Shown: piece by piece, positions 1 to 8,563 of the stretch
How the letters are laid out: each line of letters opens with the position of its first letter
Position numbering within the stretch: position 1 is the first letter of the stretch
Source of the DNA: Candidatus Glassbacteria bacterium
GTDB lineage: Bacteria > Gemmatimonadota > Glassbacteria > GWA2-58-10
DNA length: 39,920 nt
NCBI GenBank assembly: GCA_019456185.1
Contig: VRUH01000013.1
Coordinates: 57,408-97,327, forward strand
Reading direction: 5' to 3'
Made by a program: the position numbers and the translations under genes
The notes under the pieces: model-generated
Database searches by the model: none
Told to the model about the DNA's origin: nothing
The model's input: only the letters and a program-made list of their open reading frames with translations

Positions 1-1012
1 CAGCATCCTGGGGAAGAGCCGAGGAGGGCGCCCCGGGACGCAGGCTCAGGTACTCGTCCATCTTGAACGCGATCCCGAAATACTCGTACCAGTCCGAGAG
101 GTTGTAGTGCCGGAAGTAGGGGTCGAGCAACCCCCAGCGCTCACGGGTGCGGAACAGCCTGCGGTTGATCGTCTTGCCCAGCGGCCAGCGGTCGAACCCG
201 TAGAGCAGCATCCCCTCGTAGCCCAGCGACCAGCTCTGCCGCCCGTCGAACGTGCCGATCGGGGTCCCGTCCGGGAAGCTGTAACGGATCAGGAAATCGG
301 CCAGTTTCTTGCTTGCGTCCAGCGTTTTCCTGTCGCCGGAGTAATCGGCGAACAGCAGCATGGCCTGCACCTGGACCTGGGAGTATTTCATCGACGGGCC
401 GTGGTGGGGCCCCTCGTCGAAATAGCCCAGTTCTTTCTGCACCCTCAGCATCTGGTGCATCAGCCGCATGCCCATCTCGCACCACTGCGGCTCATCGAAC
501 ACCTGGCCCGCCCGGTAGATCGCCAGGCAGTTCCAGGCCTCGTGGTTCCAGCTCGTGTAGAAAAACGGCCGGAACGCCCTGAGCGAAACGTAATAGGCCG
601 CATAGTCTTTCCACGCCTGTTTGCGCTCCGCGTCCAGTTCGTTCTCCAGCAGGCTGTATACCTGGCAGAGGTTGTACATCGGCCACTCGAGGGTACTCTG
701 AATCCTGGCAGTGTAATCTCCTATCGCCACCGCGTTGCTGAAGAGTTTGCTGTCGCCGTGGTAGGGGTTGAGCGGATGTTCGTTGACATACAGCCAGGCC
801 ATCGGATAGCATGGCGTGAGCGTATGCTCGTTGGGCATTTTCGCATAGGTTACCCCGGGCCGGGCAGGGTCCATCTCCTCGATAGCGATCTCGACTAGGC
901 CCACCAGCTGCCTGATCATGGCGTCAGCGAGTTCCCGTTCCTCATTGGCCGGAGCGGCATTCAGCCGGCAAACCATCGTCAGCAGCAGTATTGCAGTTAT
1001 TTTAAGCAGCAT
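1..1012 (-). CDS. Secreted alpha-helical (toroid-like) protein, C-terminus cut by window edge
   Basis: The minus-strand frame is open from an ATG at 1012 to the left edge, so about 337 residues are visible and the C-terminus is missing. It starts with a short signal peptide (MLLKITAILLLTMVCRLNA). The rest is rich in Trp, Tyr and His with repeated helix-like blocks such as TSWNHEAWNCLAIYRAG, EGPHHGPSMKYSQVQ and FDGRQSWSLGYEGMLLYGFD. This pattern is typical of (alpha/alpha) toroid glycan-active proteins (glucuronyl hydrolase, lyase or heparinase N-terminal type), but I cannot place it in a named family. The start has AGGGAG about 7 nt upstream. It lies 31 nt behind the DUF4091 gene on the same strand and is probably cotranscribed with it, which suggests shared extracellular polysaccharide breakdown. 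The fold is inferred from composition only. Confidence 0.75.
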   Translation of the reverse strand, partial: MLLKITAILLLTMVCRLNAAPANEERELADAMIRQLVGLVEIAIEEMDPARPGVTYAKMPNEHTLTPCYPMAWLYVNEHPLNPYHGDSKLFSNAVAIGDYTARIQSTLEWPMYNLCQVYSLLENELDAERKQAWKDYAAYYVSLRAFRPFFYTSWNHEAWNCLAIYRAGQVFDEPQWCEMGMRLMHQMLRVQKELGYFDEGPHHGPSMKYSQVQVQAMLLFADYSGDRKTLDASKKLADFLIRYSFPDGTPIGTFDGRQSWSLGYEGMLLYGFDRWPLGKTINRRLFRTRERWGLLDPYFRHYNLSDWYEYFGIAFKMDEYLSLRPGAPSSALPQDA

Positions 1013-1043
1013 CGGAGTCTCCCTGTTTTCTCGGCAACAAGCC

Positions 1044-2681
1044 TCAGTTCACGGACATATCGGTGATCAGATCGATCAGTCGCGCTCGAATCCCGTCAGA
1101 GTATTCACAGTAGTCTTCCAGGCTGGTCCCCCGGGGCAAAGCGCTCCGGTCCCGCACTCCCCGTCGACGGCCCGTGGTGACCGACTCCAGGATACTTTTC
1201 AGGCGTTCCCGGCCCTGCTGATGCAGCGACCCTGACGCATTTTCCACAGCAAGCTCCGCGGTGGCTGCATAGCGGAGATCGTCGCGGCCCTCGCGGATAG
1301 CCTCCCAGAACGTCGAACGAACCAGTTGGTTGGGATCGTCCGGGTGCATGTAGACGACGCAGTTGTCGGGATTGTAGTACCAGTAGTTGTACATCCAGAA
1401 GAAGCCCCCTTCCGCGCCCGCGCTCCACACCTGAAGACCCATTGAATGGCGGATTCCGAAAAGGTTGCGCATGCCGCCGTAGATCCAGTACCCTTTAGCG
1501 TACTGTTCAGAGAGTTCCTTCATGGCCGTAAAATCGCCGTTGGCCACGATAATATCCATCTGGTCGAGCATCATCTCCGCCTCTTCCCGCTCGTCCATCA
1601 CCACCCCGTAGACCCTCTGCTCCGGCATCGCCTGCTTGATCATCTCGTAACGGTTCCTGGCCCGGTCCAGCAGTCTCTCGGTGGGTTCGTCGTAAATCAG
1701 GATAATCAGCTCCTGGGTATAGCCCATCTCGTCCCAGTGGGCGCGAAGTTGTCTCAGGCCCTCGATGAATAATTTATCCAGCACGGGGCTGACCGCAGGT
1801 GCGATTATCCTTTTGCCTTTAATTGCCTCGCTCGTATCAACTTTCAGGCCGAATTCCCGGGCGATCCTGACTTCGTAGAACAGGTGGCTGTCGTTACCCA
1901 GGCTGACAACCACCGGACCTTCCATCCCACCCGCTTCGATCTCGCCCATGATCTCGTCCATCACGGAGAAATCCATCGCCAGCCCGTCCCCGTCGCGCCG
2001 GATCTTGATCGGCACAGGGTCCCAGCGCCAGGCGCTGCGGTCCATCAGGTCCGTGGGAATGACCGCGTACTCCCAGGTAAAAAACTGGATGGCGTCCAGC
2101 CCGTGCCGCTTCATGTCCGCGTACCAGCCCGGAGGCAGGTCGATCAGGTACATGAACGCTCCTCCGGTGGTGGGACTTTCGGCCAGCTCGAACGGCAGCA
2201 CCTCGCAGTTGACAGGCAGTTCGAGCGCAAAGCCGTCCCGCTCTACTTTCACGGTTGCGCCGTACCTGCCCGCCGCGGTTCCTTCGGGCGGACGGACCGT
2301 GATCCAGAAAAACTCAGTCACAGCGCTGTCGAGCTGCACTGGATTGGCGAACTCGTGAAGGCGGTTCGGGCGGGTGGTGTCGGCATAGGCGGCCACCCTG
2401 TGAATTTCGAGCCAGCCCGAGGGTATCGCCTGCGGTCCGTCACCGGCCCGCACGGTAACCTCGACCCCGACCGCCGCATCGCTCCTGAGCGCGAAAACGG
2501 CCGGTTCGTACTCGCCGGGGGTGGTTCGCATCTCGAGAGAGCTTTCGACCTGAGCCGGAGCGGCGGCCGACCGCTCGAACGGGACCAGCCAGGAATGAGG
2601 CCAGATATCGAGACCGGGCTTTGCAGCCGGCGCACAACTTACGATCAGTGCCAGTACGGCAGCGAACGAAATCGTTTTCAT
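1044..2681 (-). CDS. DUF4091/GH123-like secreted lipoprotein
   Basis: The protein has 545 residues. The start is ATG 2681, because GGAGG lies directly upstream and the product then begins with a lipoprotein signal (MKTISFAAVLALIVSC, lipobox IVSC); an in-frame ATG at 2717 lacks this logic. The N-terminal region has the beta-sandwich phrase TTPGEYEPAVFALRS, followed by a TIM-barrel-like region with LIILIYDEPTE and then the C-terminal block GGFFWMYNYWYYNPD / STFWEAIREGRDDLRYA. This architecture is that of DUF4091 proteins, relatives of GH123 N-acetylgalactosaminidases. A catalytic pair cannot be assigned with confidence; the DEP in the barrel is the best candidate. The likely role is breakdown of an extracellular glycan at the outer membrane. 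A good sigma70-type promoter lies just upstream and the toroid protein gene follows in the same operon. Confidence 0.8.
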   Translation of the reverse strand: MKTISFAAVLALIVSCAPAAKPGLDIWPHSWLVPFERSAAAPAQVESSLEMRTTPGEYEPAVFALRSDAAVGVEVTVRAGDGPQAIPSGWLEIHRVAAYADTTRPNRLHEFANPVQLDSAVTEFFWITVRPPEGTAAGRYGATVKVERDGFALELPVNCEVLPFELAESPTTGGAFMYLIDLPPGWYADMKRHGLDAIQFFTWEYAVIPTDLMDRSAWRWDPVPIKIRRDGDGLAMDFSVMDEIMGEIEAGGMEGPVVVSLGNDSHLFYEVRIAREFGLKVDTSEAIKGKRIIAPAVSPVLDKLFIEGLRQLRAHWDEMGYTQELIILIYDEPTERLLDRARNRYEMIKQAMPEQRVYGVVMDEREEAEMMLDQMDIIVANGDFTAMKELSEQYAKGYWIYGGMRNLFGIRHSMGLQVWSAGAEGGFFWMYNYWYYNPDNCVVYMHPDDPNQLVRSTFWEAIREGRDDLRYAATAELAVENASGSLHQQGRERLKSILESVTTGRRRGVRDRSALPRGTSLEDYCEYSDGIRARLIDLITDMSVN

Positions 2682-2719
2682 CTGTGTCCTCCAAAACATA
2701 AAGTGATTCTGCTCCACGT

Positions 2720-2748
2720 ATGATAAGGAGTTGAGTAAAGTTTTTCAA
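2720..2748 (-). promoter_or_regulatory. Sigma70-type promoter for the DUF4091 operon
   Basis: On the minus strand TTGAAA (2743-2748) is separated by exactly 17 nt from TATCAT (2720-2725). Transcription would start near 2713, about 30 nt before the ATG at 2681. On the plus strand a TATAAT at 2770-2775 could be the -10 box for the divergent CDF gene, but I see no good -35 for it. Confidence 0.55.
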
Positions 2749-2838
2749 CATTCAGCACAAATATCTAAATATAATTTGCTTCTAATTCTCCAGACGGTTA
2801 ATCTTCCCTGGTTGAATATTCATCGACGGGAGGATGTT

Positions 2839-3762
2839 TTGCACGATCGTGCAGATCAGGCACATTTCGCCCCGCGCGAGGCTGTCAGCAGCCGCAGGCG
2901 ACTGTGGTGGGCGCTGGTAATCAATCTGATATTTCTGGTCGTGGAAGTCGTCGGGGGACTTATCTCCGGCAGTCTGGCTCTGCTGGCCGACGCCGGCCAT
3001 ATGCTGACCGACGTCCTGGCCCTGGGCGTTGCGATTACGGCCAGCCATCTCGCCAGCCTCCCCGCCACGCCCGAACGGACTTTCGGCCTGGTGCGTGCCG
3101 AGGTGGTCGGGGCGTTCATCAACGGCGCTTCACTGGTGGTGATAGTGGTGCTGATCCTGATCGAGAGCTGGCGGCGGATGGGCGACCCGGTGGAAATCGA
3201 CGGGCCGTTGATGCTGGCGGTGGCTGTCGCCGGGCTGGCGGCCAATCTGTTCAGCACACTTCTGCTTTACCGCGGAAGGCACGAGAACCTGAACGTGAGC
3301 GGCGCGTTCCTGCACATGCTGGGCGACACCCTGGGCAGCGTCGGGGCGATCCTGGCGGCGGTGGTTATCTGGACCACCGGCTGGGTATATATCGATCTCC
3401 TGGCCAGTCTGGCGCTGGGAGCGATTATCCTCTGGGGCAGTATCGGCCTGCTCAAAAAGACGCTGAATATCATCCTCAATGCAACCCCCGAGCATCTCGA
3501 ATACGCCCAGGTCAAGTCGGCGCTCACGGGTATGGAGCATTTCGCCGGGGTCCACGACCTCCACATCTGGACCCTGACCACCGGATACACGATCCTGAGC
3601 GCCCATGTCTGCCTGGAGAAAAGCTGCGCCGGCAGCGGCTGCTGGCATCAGTGCCTGCTCGATGCGCGCAGGATGCTGGCCGACAGGTTCGGGATCGAGC
3701 ATGCAACGCTTCAGCTCGAACCTCCTGAATTCCACCGGCAGGAACGCTCGCTCCACCACTGA
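2839..3762 (+). CDS. Cation diffusion facilitator (CzcD/ZitB-like metal exporter)
   Basis: This is an inner-membrane proton-coupled exporter of Zn2+ and related divalent metals. I chose the TTG at 2839, which has GGGAGG 5 nt upstream and gives 307 residues, the usual family length. An in-frame TTG at 2731 would add 36 unusual residues and lies upstream of the likely -10 box. Six membrane helices follow a short basic N-terminus. The transport-site residues are visible: Asp51, His54 and Asp58 in DAGHMLTD and His159 and Asp163 in HMLGD. The C-terminal cytoplasmic domain has VHDLHIWTLT and a Cys/His cluster (SCAGSGCWHQC) that may bind metal. The gene stands alone between divergent and convergent neighbours. 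A perfect 14-bp palindrome, TGCACGATCGTGCA (2840-2853), sits over the first codons and might be an operator. Confidence 0.9.
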   Translation: MHDRADQAHFAPREAVSSRRRLWWALVINLIFLVVEVVGGLISGSLALLADAGHMLTDVLALGVAITASHLASLPATPERTFGLVRAEVVGAFINGASLVVIVVLILIESWRRMGDPVEIDGPLMLAVAVAGLAANLFSTLLLYRGRHENLNVSGAFLHMLGDTLGSVGAILAAVVIWTTGWVYIDLLASLALGAIILWGSIGLLKKTLNIILNATPEHLEYAQVKSALTGMEHFAGVHDLHIWTLTTGYTILSAHVCLEKSCAGSGCWHQCLLDARRMLADRFGIEHATLQLEPPEFHRQERSLHH

Positions 3763-3883
3763 TTCATCACGATTTGTTACGGTTGGCTTGCCATCGTCTC
3801 CGCTGCCGCATTCGCTAGCTTCCGAACAGGATAAAACGGATGTGCGGCCTTTTACACAGGCCTGGGACTGGCCGTCCGAACGA

Positions 3884-5170
3884 TCAATCCGCGGCTTCAC
3901 CGAACAGGTTGCGGATAGCGGCGCGCAGCTTCACGCGCAGGATTTTGTAGGAAAAATAGCGCTTGGCCAGATCGTAATTATGCTCCACCATCTTCTCTCT
4001 CATATTCTGATCGCTGAGAACCTTACGCGTATAGGCCACCGTTTCGTCGGTGATGAAGTCATCGATCTCGATCGTGCGGAAACCCTTGGTGCGAATATCG
4101 AAATAATAGACCGAGTAGTTGTTGACCAGCAGCGGTTTCTTGTAATAAAGCGATTCCAGAAACGCGTTGCCGAAACCCTCGAAAGAGGACGGGAACGTGA
4201 TCAGGTCGGCGTACCGGTAGAGGTCGTGGAGATCGTAGATCTTGCGGCCGTCGGTTGTGCTCCCGCGCTCATGGTTGATTTTATCCGCGGCGAGGATCAC
4301 GTCCACGTCCAGTGAGCGGGCGTAGGCCAGCACCCGATCCTCGTAGTCATGCCCCTCATCGCCGGAATCATGGCTGATCACGAGCTTTGCTTTTTCGCCC
4401 AGCCGGCTGGTCAACTTGATTGCGTGCTCGATCCCTTTGCGCTGGACAATCCTGGTGGGCTGAAGAATGAAGATCTCATCGTCGGCGATTCCGAGTTCAG
4501 TGCGGATATTTTCGGCGTACCCGTCGGGCGGCCGCGGCGGTGTCTCATAATCCATCACGTTGGGCACCAGCATCGAGCTGGCTCCTGTGCGCAGGGCGAG
4601 CTGGTTGCCGCCGGAACTGTTGATCACCACGTGCTGCATGCCATTCAGGTGCGGTGGGAAAGCCATGTTCAGGTAATCCCAGATCGCGTTGACCAGGAAC
4701 CGCTTCCGCTCCCAGAAAAAATCATGGTGGTGGGCGATAGTTTTGATGCCGGTTTCGGAAATGATCTCGGTCAGTGCAATCCCCAGCGGAATGTTCAACG
4801 GGATAGTCAGGCTGTTTTCGGCGATCAGCAGCTGGATATCGTACTTCTGGATAAAATCGTAAAGTGCGTCCTTGAGCTGCATCTTGATCCGGTGGATTTT
4901 CTGAGTCAGGGTCCGCGGCCGACTGCTGACTCCGAAACACTGCTGGTTGATATCCACGATATCCGGGTGCTTGAAGCTTGCCAGCTCGACCAGCATCGAG
5001 TTGTCTTCCGATGTATCTATTTCGCCGGCCAGATAGTAACGCTCGAGACCCATCTCCTCGAGCACGCTGCTCCATTTCTGGGTCTCCAGGCTCACGCCGT
5101 CCGTGCCGGCGAACCGTGTGGAGACGAAGCCCACGTTGTGCAGGTTTTCCCTCAAGATGCCGTTGCTCAT
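3884..5170 (-). CDS. GT4 glycosyltransferase, candidate mannosylglucosylglycerate synthase
   Basis: The 428-residue protein is a soluble GT-B fold retaining glycosyltransferase. The N-terminus GFVSTRFAGTDGVSLE is a donor-side glycine loop of the GT4 type. The C-terminal half has ILQPTRIVQRKGIEHAI and FPSSFEGFGNAFLESLYYKKP, which contains the family E-x7-E signature. ATG 5170 is preceded by GGGAGAAAGA. The gene is divergent from the HAD-GT fusion and close to a glucosyl-3-phosphoglycerate synthase-like gene and a GH13_18 phosphorylase. GT4 enzymes of this type add mannose from GDP-mannose to glucosylglycerate in Petrotoga (MggS), so this role is the best guess here. It rests on context; the sugar donor and acceptor cannot be read from the sequence. 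Confidence 0.7.
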   Translation of the reverse strand: MSNGILRENLHNVGFVSTRFAGTDGVSLETQKWSSVLEEMGLERYYLAGEIDTSEDNSMLVELASFKHPDIVDINQQCFGVSSRPRTLTQKIHRIKMQLKDALYDFIQKYDIQLLIAENSLTIPLNIPLGIALTEIISETGIKTIAHHHDFFWERKRFLVNAIWDYLNMAFPPHLNGMQHVVINSSGGNQLALRTGASSMLVPNVMDYETPPRPPDGYAENIRTELGIADDEIFILQPTRIVQRKGIEHAIKLTSRLGEKAKLVISHDSGDEGHDYEDRVLAYARSLDVDVILAADKINHERGSTTDGRKIYDLHDLYRYADLITFPSSFEGFGNAFLESLYYKKPLLVNNYSVYYFDIRTKGFRTIEIDDFITDETVAYTRKVLSDQNMREKMVEHNYDLAKRYFSYKILRVKLRAAIRNLFGEAAD

Positions 5171-5349
5171 TCTTTCTCCCGCCTTAAAACCGGAACCGGA
5201 AATCGGTCGAAATATTCAAAAGAATAGTATTTCAGCTTTATTGCCGCCAAGTCAACTGTTTTTTTCACCTTCTCGCGCTTGCCCGCAGGTTTCCAATCCT
5301 GTATCTTTGGCGCTGTCCCGCAACGCCCGATAAGCTGATTGGAACTGAA

Positions 5350-8007
5350 ATGAAAAAGATCGCCGGTCAATTGGCCATCCCTGATTACGAGAAACTGCTG
5401 GATGCGACGGCCTCGTACTGCAGACGGCTGCTGCCCGCCGGCGAGTACGTGCCGCCGGTTCCCGGAGAGGTGGCAGTCTGCCTGCCGGAGTTGCGCGGGA
5501 TCAGGCTCGTGCTCTGGGATATCTACGGTACCCTGTTCGCCACCCGCGCCGGAGACCTCGAAGGGTCGCTGAGTGCGCCCGAGGCGATGCTGGGTGCGTT
5601 CGGACTGACGGCCGACGAGTTCGGTTTCACGGCCGCTTTCGGCTCGCGCGATGAGGCCGCTCTGTGGCTGCGGGATTGCTACCTGGAACTGATAGAAACC
5701 GAGCGCGAAGAAAAAAAGAAAAACCAATTCCCGTTCCCTGAAGTCCGTATCGAGCACGTCTGGAGAAGCATACTCGGACGACTGGACAGCCGCGGATGGC
5801 GGCGTGACAGCAGCAATGACAGACTTCTGCCCTACCTGGTGTCGCTGTTTTACGAAATTTCTTTCCAGCAGGCGATTATCTACACCGCTGCCTGGCCGGC
5901 GCTGACGAGTATTAAAAGGCAGGGTCTGTTACAGGGTATCGTGTCCAACGCACAGTTTTACACCCCCCTGCTGCTGGACCATTTCCTGCGCAGCCAGTCC
6001 GGCGGGCAGTGCTCCTCGCCCTGGGAGATTTTCGATCCGGGCCTTAGCGCGTTTTCCTATTTGCCCGGGCTTTCCAAGCCCGACCCACGGATTTTCCAGC
6101 CGGTTCTGGATCAGGCCGCGGTGCGGGGAATCGCGGCGGCGGAGATTCTCTACGTGGGCAACGACAAGTTCAATGACGTCCACTGCGCATCGCAGCTCGG
6201 TCTCCGTACCGCCCTGTTCGCCGCCGACAGCAGCTCACTCAAGCTTCACAGGGACAACGAAGCGGCGGACCGGGCCGAACCGGACGCGGTGGTGACGGAT
6301 TTCTGCCAGTTGCCGTTTATTCTCGGCCGGAGCGGCAACCGGAGCGACCAGGTGCTGAAAATGGCTGTCTGGCACTACCATTTCCGGCCCGGCGGCGTAA
6401 CCAGCGTGGTCCGGGACACGCTGCTTTCAATCGGCGGCTCCGCTGGTTGGAAACGCTGCGAAATCACTCTGCTGGCCTCGGAAGCGGAATCCGGCGGCTG
6501 GCCCGGCTGGATTGCAAAGCTGAACGAAATTCCCGGCCTGAGTGTGCGTGCGGTGGACATTCCCGGCCTGGCTTACGATGACCAGGATTGCGAAAATACC
6601 GCCGATTACGAGCGGAGGGCGGCTAATTTGTGCGAGGAACTGATCCGCTGTCTGGACCTCGACGGCTGCACGCGTGAAAACCCGTTCGTGCTGCACGTGC
6701 ATAACGCGGAACTGGGTAAAAACCCCGTGGCGGCCGGCTCGATTCGTCTGCTTGCCCACCGGGCGCTGGAGGAAGAACTCCCGCTGGTGGTCCTGAACCA
6801 GACCCACGATTTCGCCGAACTCCATCGCCCTGACCGGGTGCGGGCCTGGCGCAACGCAACCTGCCTGGAAGCAAGCGAAAGCCTGGTCCGCTGGGTACTG
6901 CCCGCCGCGCGGAACATGGTCCACGCGGCCCTGACCGGACTTGACCGCGACAGGTTGATCTCCACCGGACTCGAATCGCGCAGTGCGTTCGTGTTGCCCA
7001 ATCCGGTCACGGACGGCCCGGCGGTGCGCAGCGCGCGATGCGAAGTGCTGGAGAAAGCCCTGGGTGGCAGGCCCTACCTGCTGGCCGCTCAGAAAGTCAT
7101 GCGCCGCAAGAATACTCTCGAACTGCTGCTTGTCACGGCAGCCGTGCGCGCGGGAGGGTTCGACACGGGGCTGGTGATCACCCTGCCGGCGGCCTCGGAA
7201 GCCGACAGGCAATACGAGCAGCTCGTACTTAAAGCCGCGGATATGCTAGCTCTGCCGGCTCTGATCGGCCTGGAACGCAGCCTGGGAGACAAAGCGCCGG
7301 AATTCGGCCGGGTGCTGGCCGGCGCCTCCGCCCTGGTTACCGCCAGCGTGATGGAAGGTTTCGGGATGGGGTTCCTCGAGGGCTGGGTGGCGGGACGGCC
7401 CGTGCTGGGACGCTGGATCGACGGGCCGTGCGACGATTTCACGGAGGCCGGTGTAGACCTGAGCCACCTTTACCGGACACTGCTGGTGGACCCGGCCTGG
7501 ATCGAGGGCGGTATCAGTCGGCTGATGGATGCTTACCGGGGATATACTGAATCACTGAGGGATCAGCTTGGCTTTCCATCACTGCAGCGGCAGGAATTCG
7601 AGAATGCTTTCCGCAGGCATAAAATTCACGAAATTTCCGGTCGGGGTAATTACGTGGATTTCGGCGACCTCAGCGCCGACATGCAGTGTGAAATACTCGA
7701 GCGAATCGCTGGAGGGCCAACCGGCGATACACTTAAAGCGTTACTTGAGCTCAATCCGTCATTGCTTACGTGGCGCAAGGCAGTAACTAAAGCAGACAAT
7801 CTCGTCGATCGAAATCGCCAGGCCGTGCTGGACAACTACGATTTAGCTTTGACGGCCCGCCGGCTGGCCTCGGTGATTACGGCCGCGGCGGCTCAATTGA
7901 ATGACCCCGGCGCCGGTTCGCGTGTGCCTGAGCACTCGGACCGCTCGCTTGCCCCCCTGCTGGAGGAAACGGTTTCCCTTCACGATACGAGACTGTTATA
8001 TTCCTGA
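5350..8007 (+). CDS. HAD-like hydrolase fused to a GT4 glycosyltransferase
   Basis: The 885-residue protein has two domains. Residues about 50-320 form a HAD domain: motif I is WDIYGTLF (Asp57, with Tyr59 at the +2 position), SNAQF is a motif II-like Ser region, and LSKPDPRIF and LYVGNDKFNDV are motifs III and IV. From about residue 338 (AVWHYHFRPGGVTSVV) to about 740 lies a GT4 domain with LPNPV, an AQKVMRRKN phosphate-binding region and MEGFGMGFLEGW (E-x7-E). The last 140 residues look helical. A Tyr at +2 is usual in haloacid dehalogenases, while HAD phosphatases have Asp there, so the HAD domain may not be a normal phosphatase. ATG 5350 has GGA 6 nt upstream. Within the solute cluster it could add a sugar to a phosphorylated or dephosphorylated glycerate glycoside. 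The exact reaction is unknown. Confidence 0.75.
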   Translation: MKKIAGQLAIPDYEKLLDATASYCRRLLPAGEYVPPVPGEVAVCLPELRGIRLVLWDIYGTLFATRAGDLEGSLSAPEAMLGAFGLTADEFGFTAAFGSRDEAALWLRDCYLELIETEREEKKKNQFPFPEVRIEHVWRSILGRLDSRGWRRDSSNDRLLPYLVSLFYEISFQQAIIYTAAWPALTSIKRQGLLQGIVSNAQFYTPLLLDHFLRSQSGGQCSSPWEIFDPGLSAFSYLPGLSKPDPRIFQPVLDQAAVRGIAAAEILYVGNDKFNDVHCASQLGLRTALFAADSSSLKLHRDNEAADRAEPDAVVTDFCQLPFILGRSGNRSDQVLKMAVWHYHFRPGGVTSVVRDTLLSIGGSAGWKRCEITLLASEAESGGWPGWIAKLNEIPGLSVRAVDIPGLAYDDQDCENTADYERRAANLCEELIRCLDLDGCTRENPFVLHVHNAELGKNPVAAGSIRLLAHRALEEELPLVVLNQTHDFAELHRPDRVRAWRNATCLEASESLVRWVLPAARNMVHAALTGLDRDRLISTGLESRSAFVLPNPVTDGPAVRSARCEVLEKALGGRPYLLAAQKVMRRKNTLELLLVTAAVRAGGFDTGLVITLPAASEADRQYEQLVLKAADMLALPALIGLERSLGDKAPEFGRVLAGASALVTASVMEGFGMGFLEGWVAGRPVLGRWIDGPCDDFTEAGVDLSHLYRTLLVDPAWIEGGISRLMDAYRGYTESLRDQLGFPSLQRQEFENAFRRHKIHEISGRGNYVDFGDLSADMQCEILERIAGGPTGDTLKALLELNPSLLTWRKAVTKADNLVDRNRQAVLDNYDLALTARRLASVITAAAAQLNDPGAGSRVPEHSDRSLAPLLEETVSLHDTRLLYS

Positions 8008-8563
8008 GCGGGACGGGTCGGTATTACCGGTTGCCCAATTTTTGTAAACCCGGATTCCCCACCTGAAGATTGAAAATGATTTCCGAAACCGGCCTAAGGT
8101 GTTAAATTATAATGAAAACCTCGCATTCGAGAGGTGCTGTACGGCTCAGCTCAAGGGTGAAGGTTCAAGGTCGGTTTTAACACAGCCGTCTCAGGCTTTA
8201 ATTTCATGGTTTAAAAGTAACATCGGTGGATTGCCCTCGGGGGGAGAAGCGTCTCTTTTTCCATGCTCAGACCCGGAAAATCATTGATGCTCACAATGAG
8301 AACGGATAATTTTTCGTAGAGACGAAGGAACTCTCTCGCTTCAAGCTGAAAAGGATGAATGTTGTCGCTCAGAATCGAAAAAGAAGGCGATCTCTTCCTG
8401 TTTTTCTATTTTGAGATGGTGAATGGCGATTTAAACCAGTGACAGCTTGGCATACCGGACGTGCTCTCCAAATTATTATTGAAAACATTCTTTGCACCAG
8501 TTTACCTGCGATGGGCATTTCAAATGACTGAAAAGTTCATTGCAGGCGGAGGAAAAAACGAGA
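8008..8563 (+). other. 556-nt A/T-richer spacer with a possible 27-codon ORF
   Basis: This stretch is visibly richer in A and T than the genes on either side. No RNA family was recognised. A possible tiny ORF runs from ATG 8359 to TGA 8442, with AAGGA just upstream (27 residues, beginning MLSLRIEKEGDLF). Just after it another frame reads WHTGRALQIIIENILCTS before a stop at about 8527. Neither piece could be assigned. They may be debris of a decayed gene at the left border of the inositol-phosphate module. Confidence 0.35.

Noticed and set aside
107-898. Long plus-strand open frame opposite the truncated toroid gene
   Set aside because: It has no recognisable domain, and the minus frame has a signal peptide, ribosome site and coherent composition.
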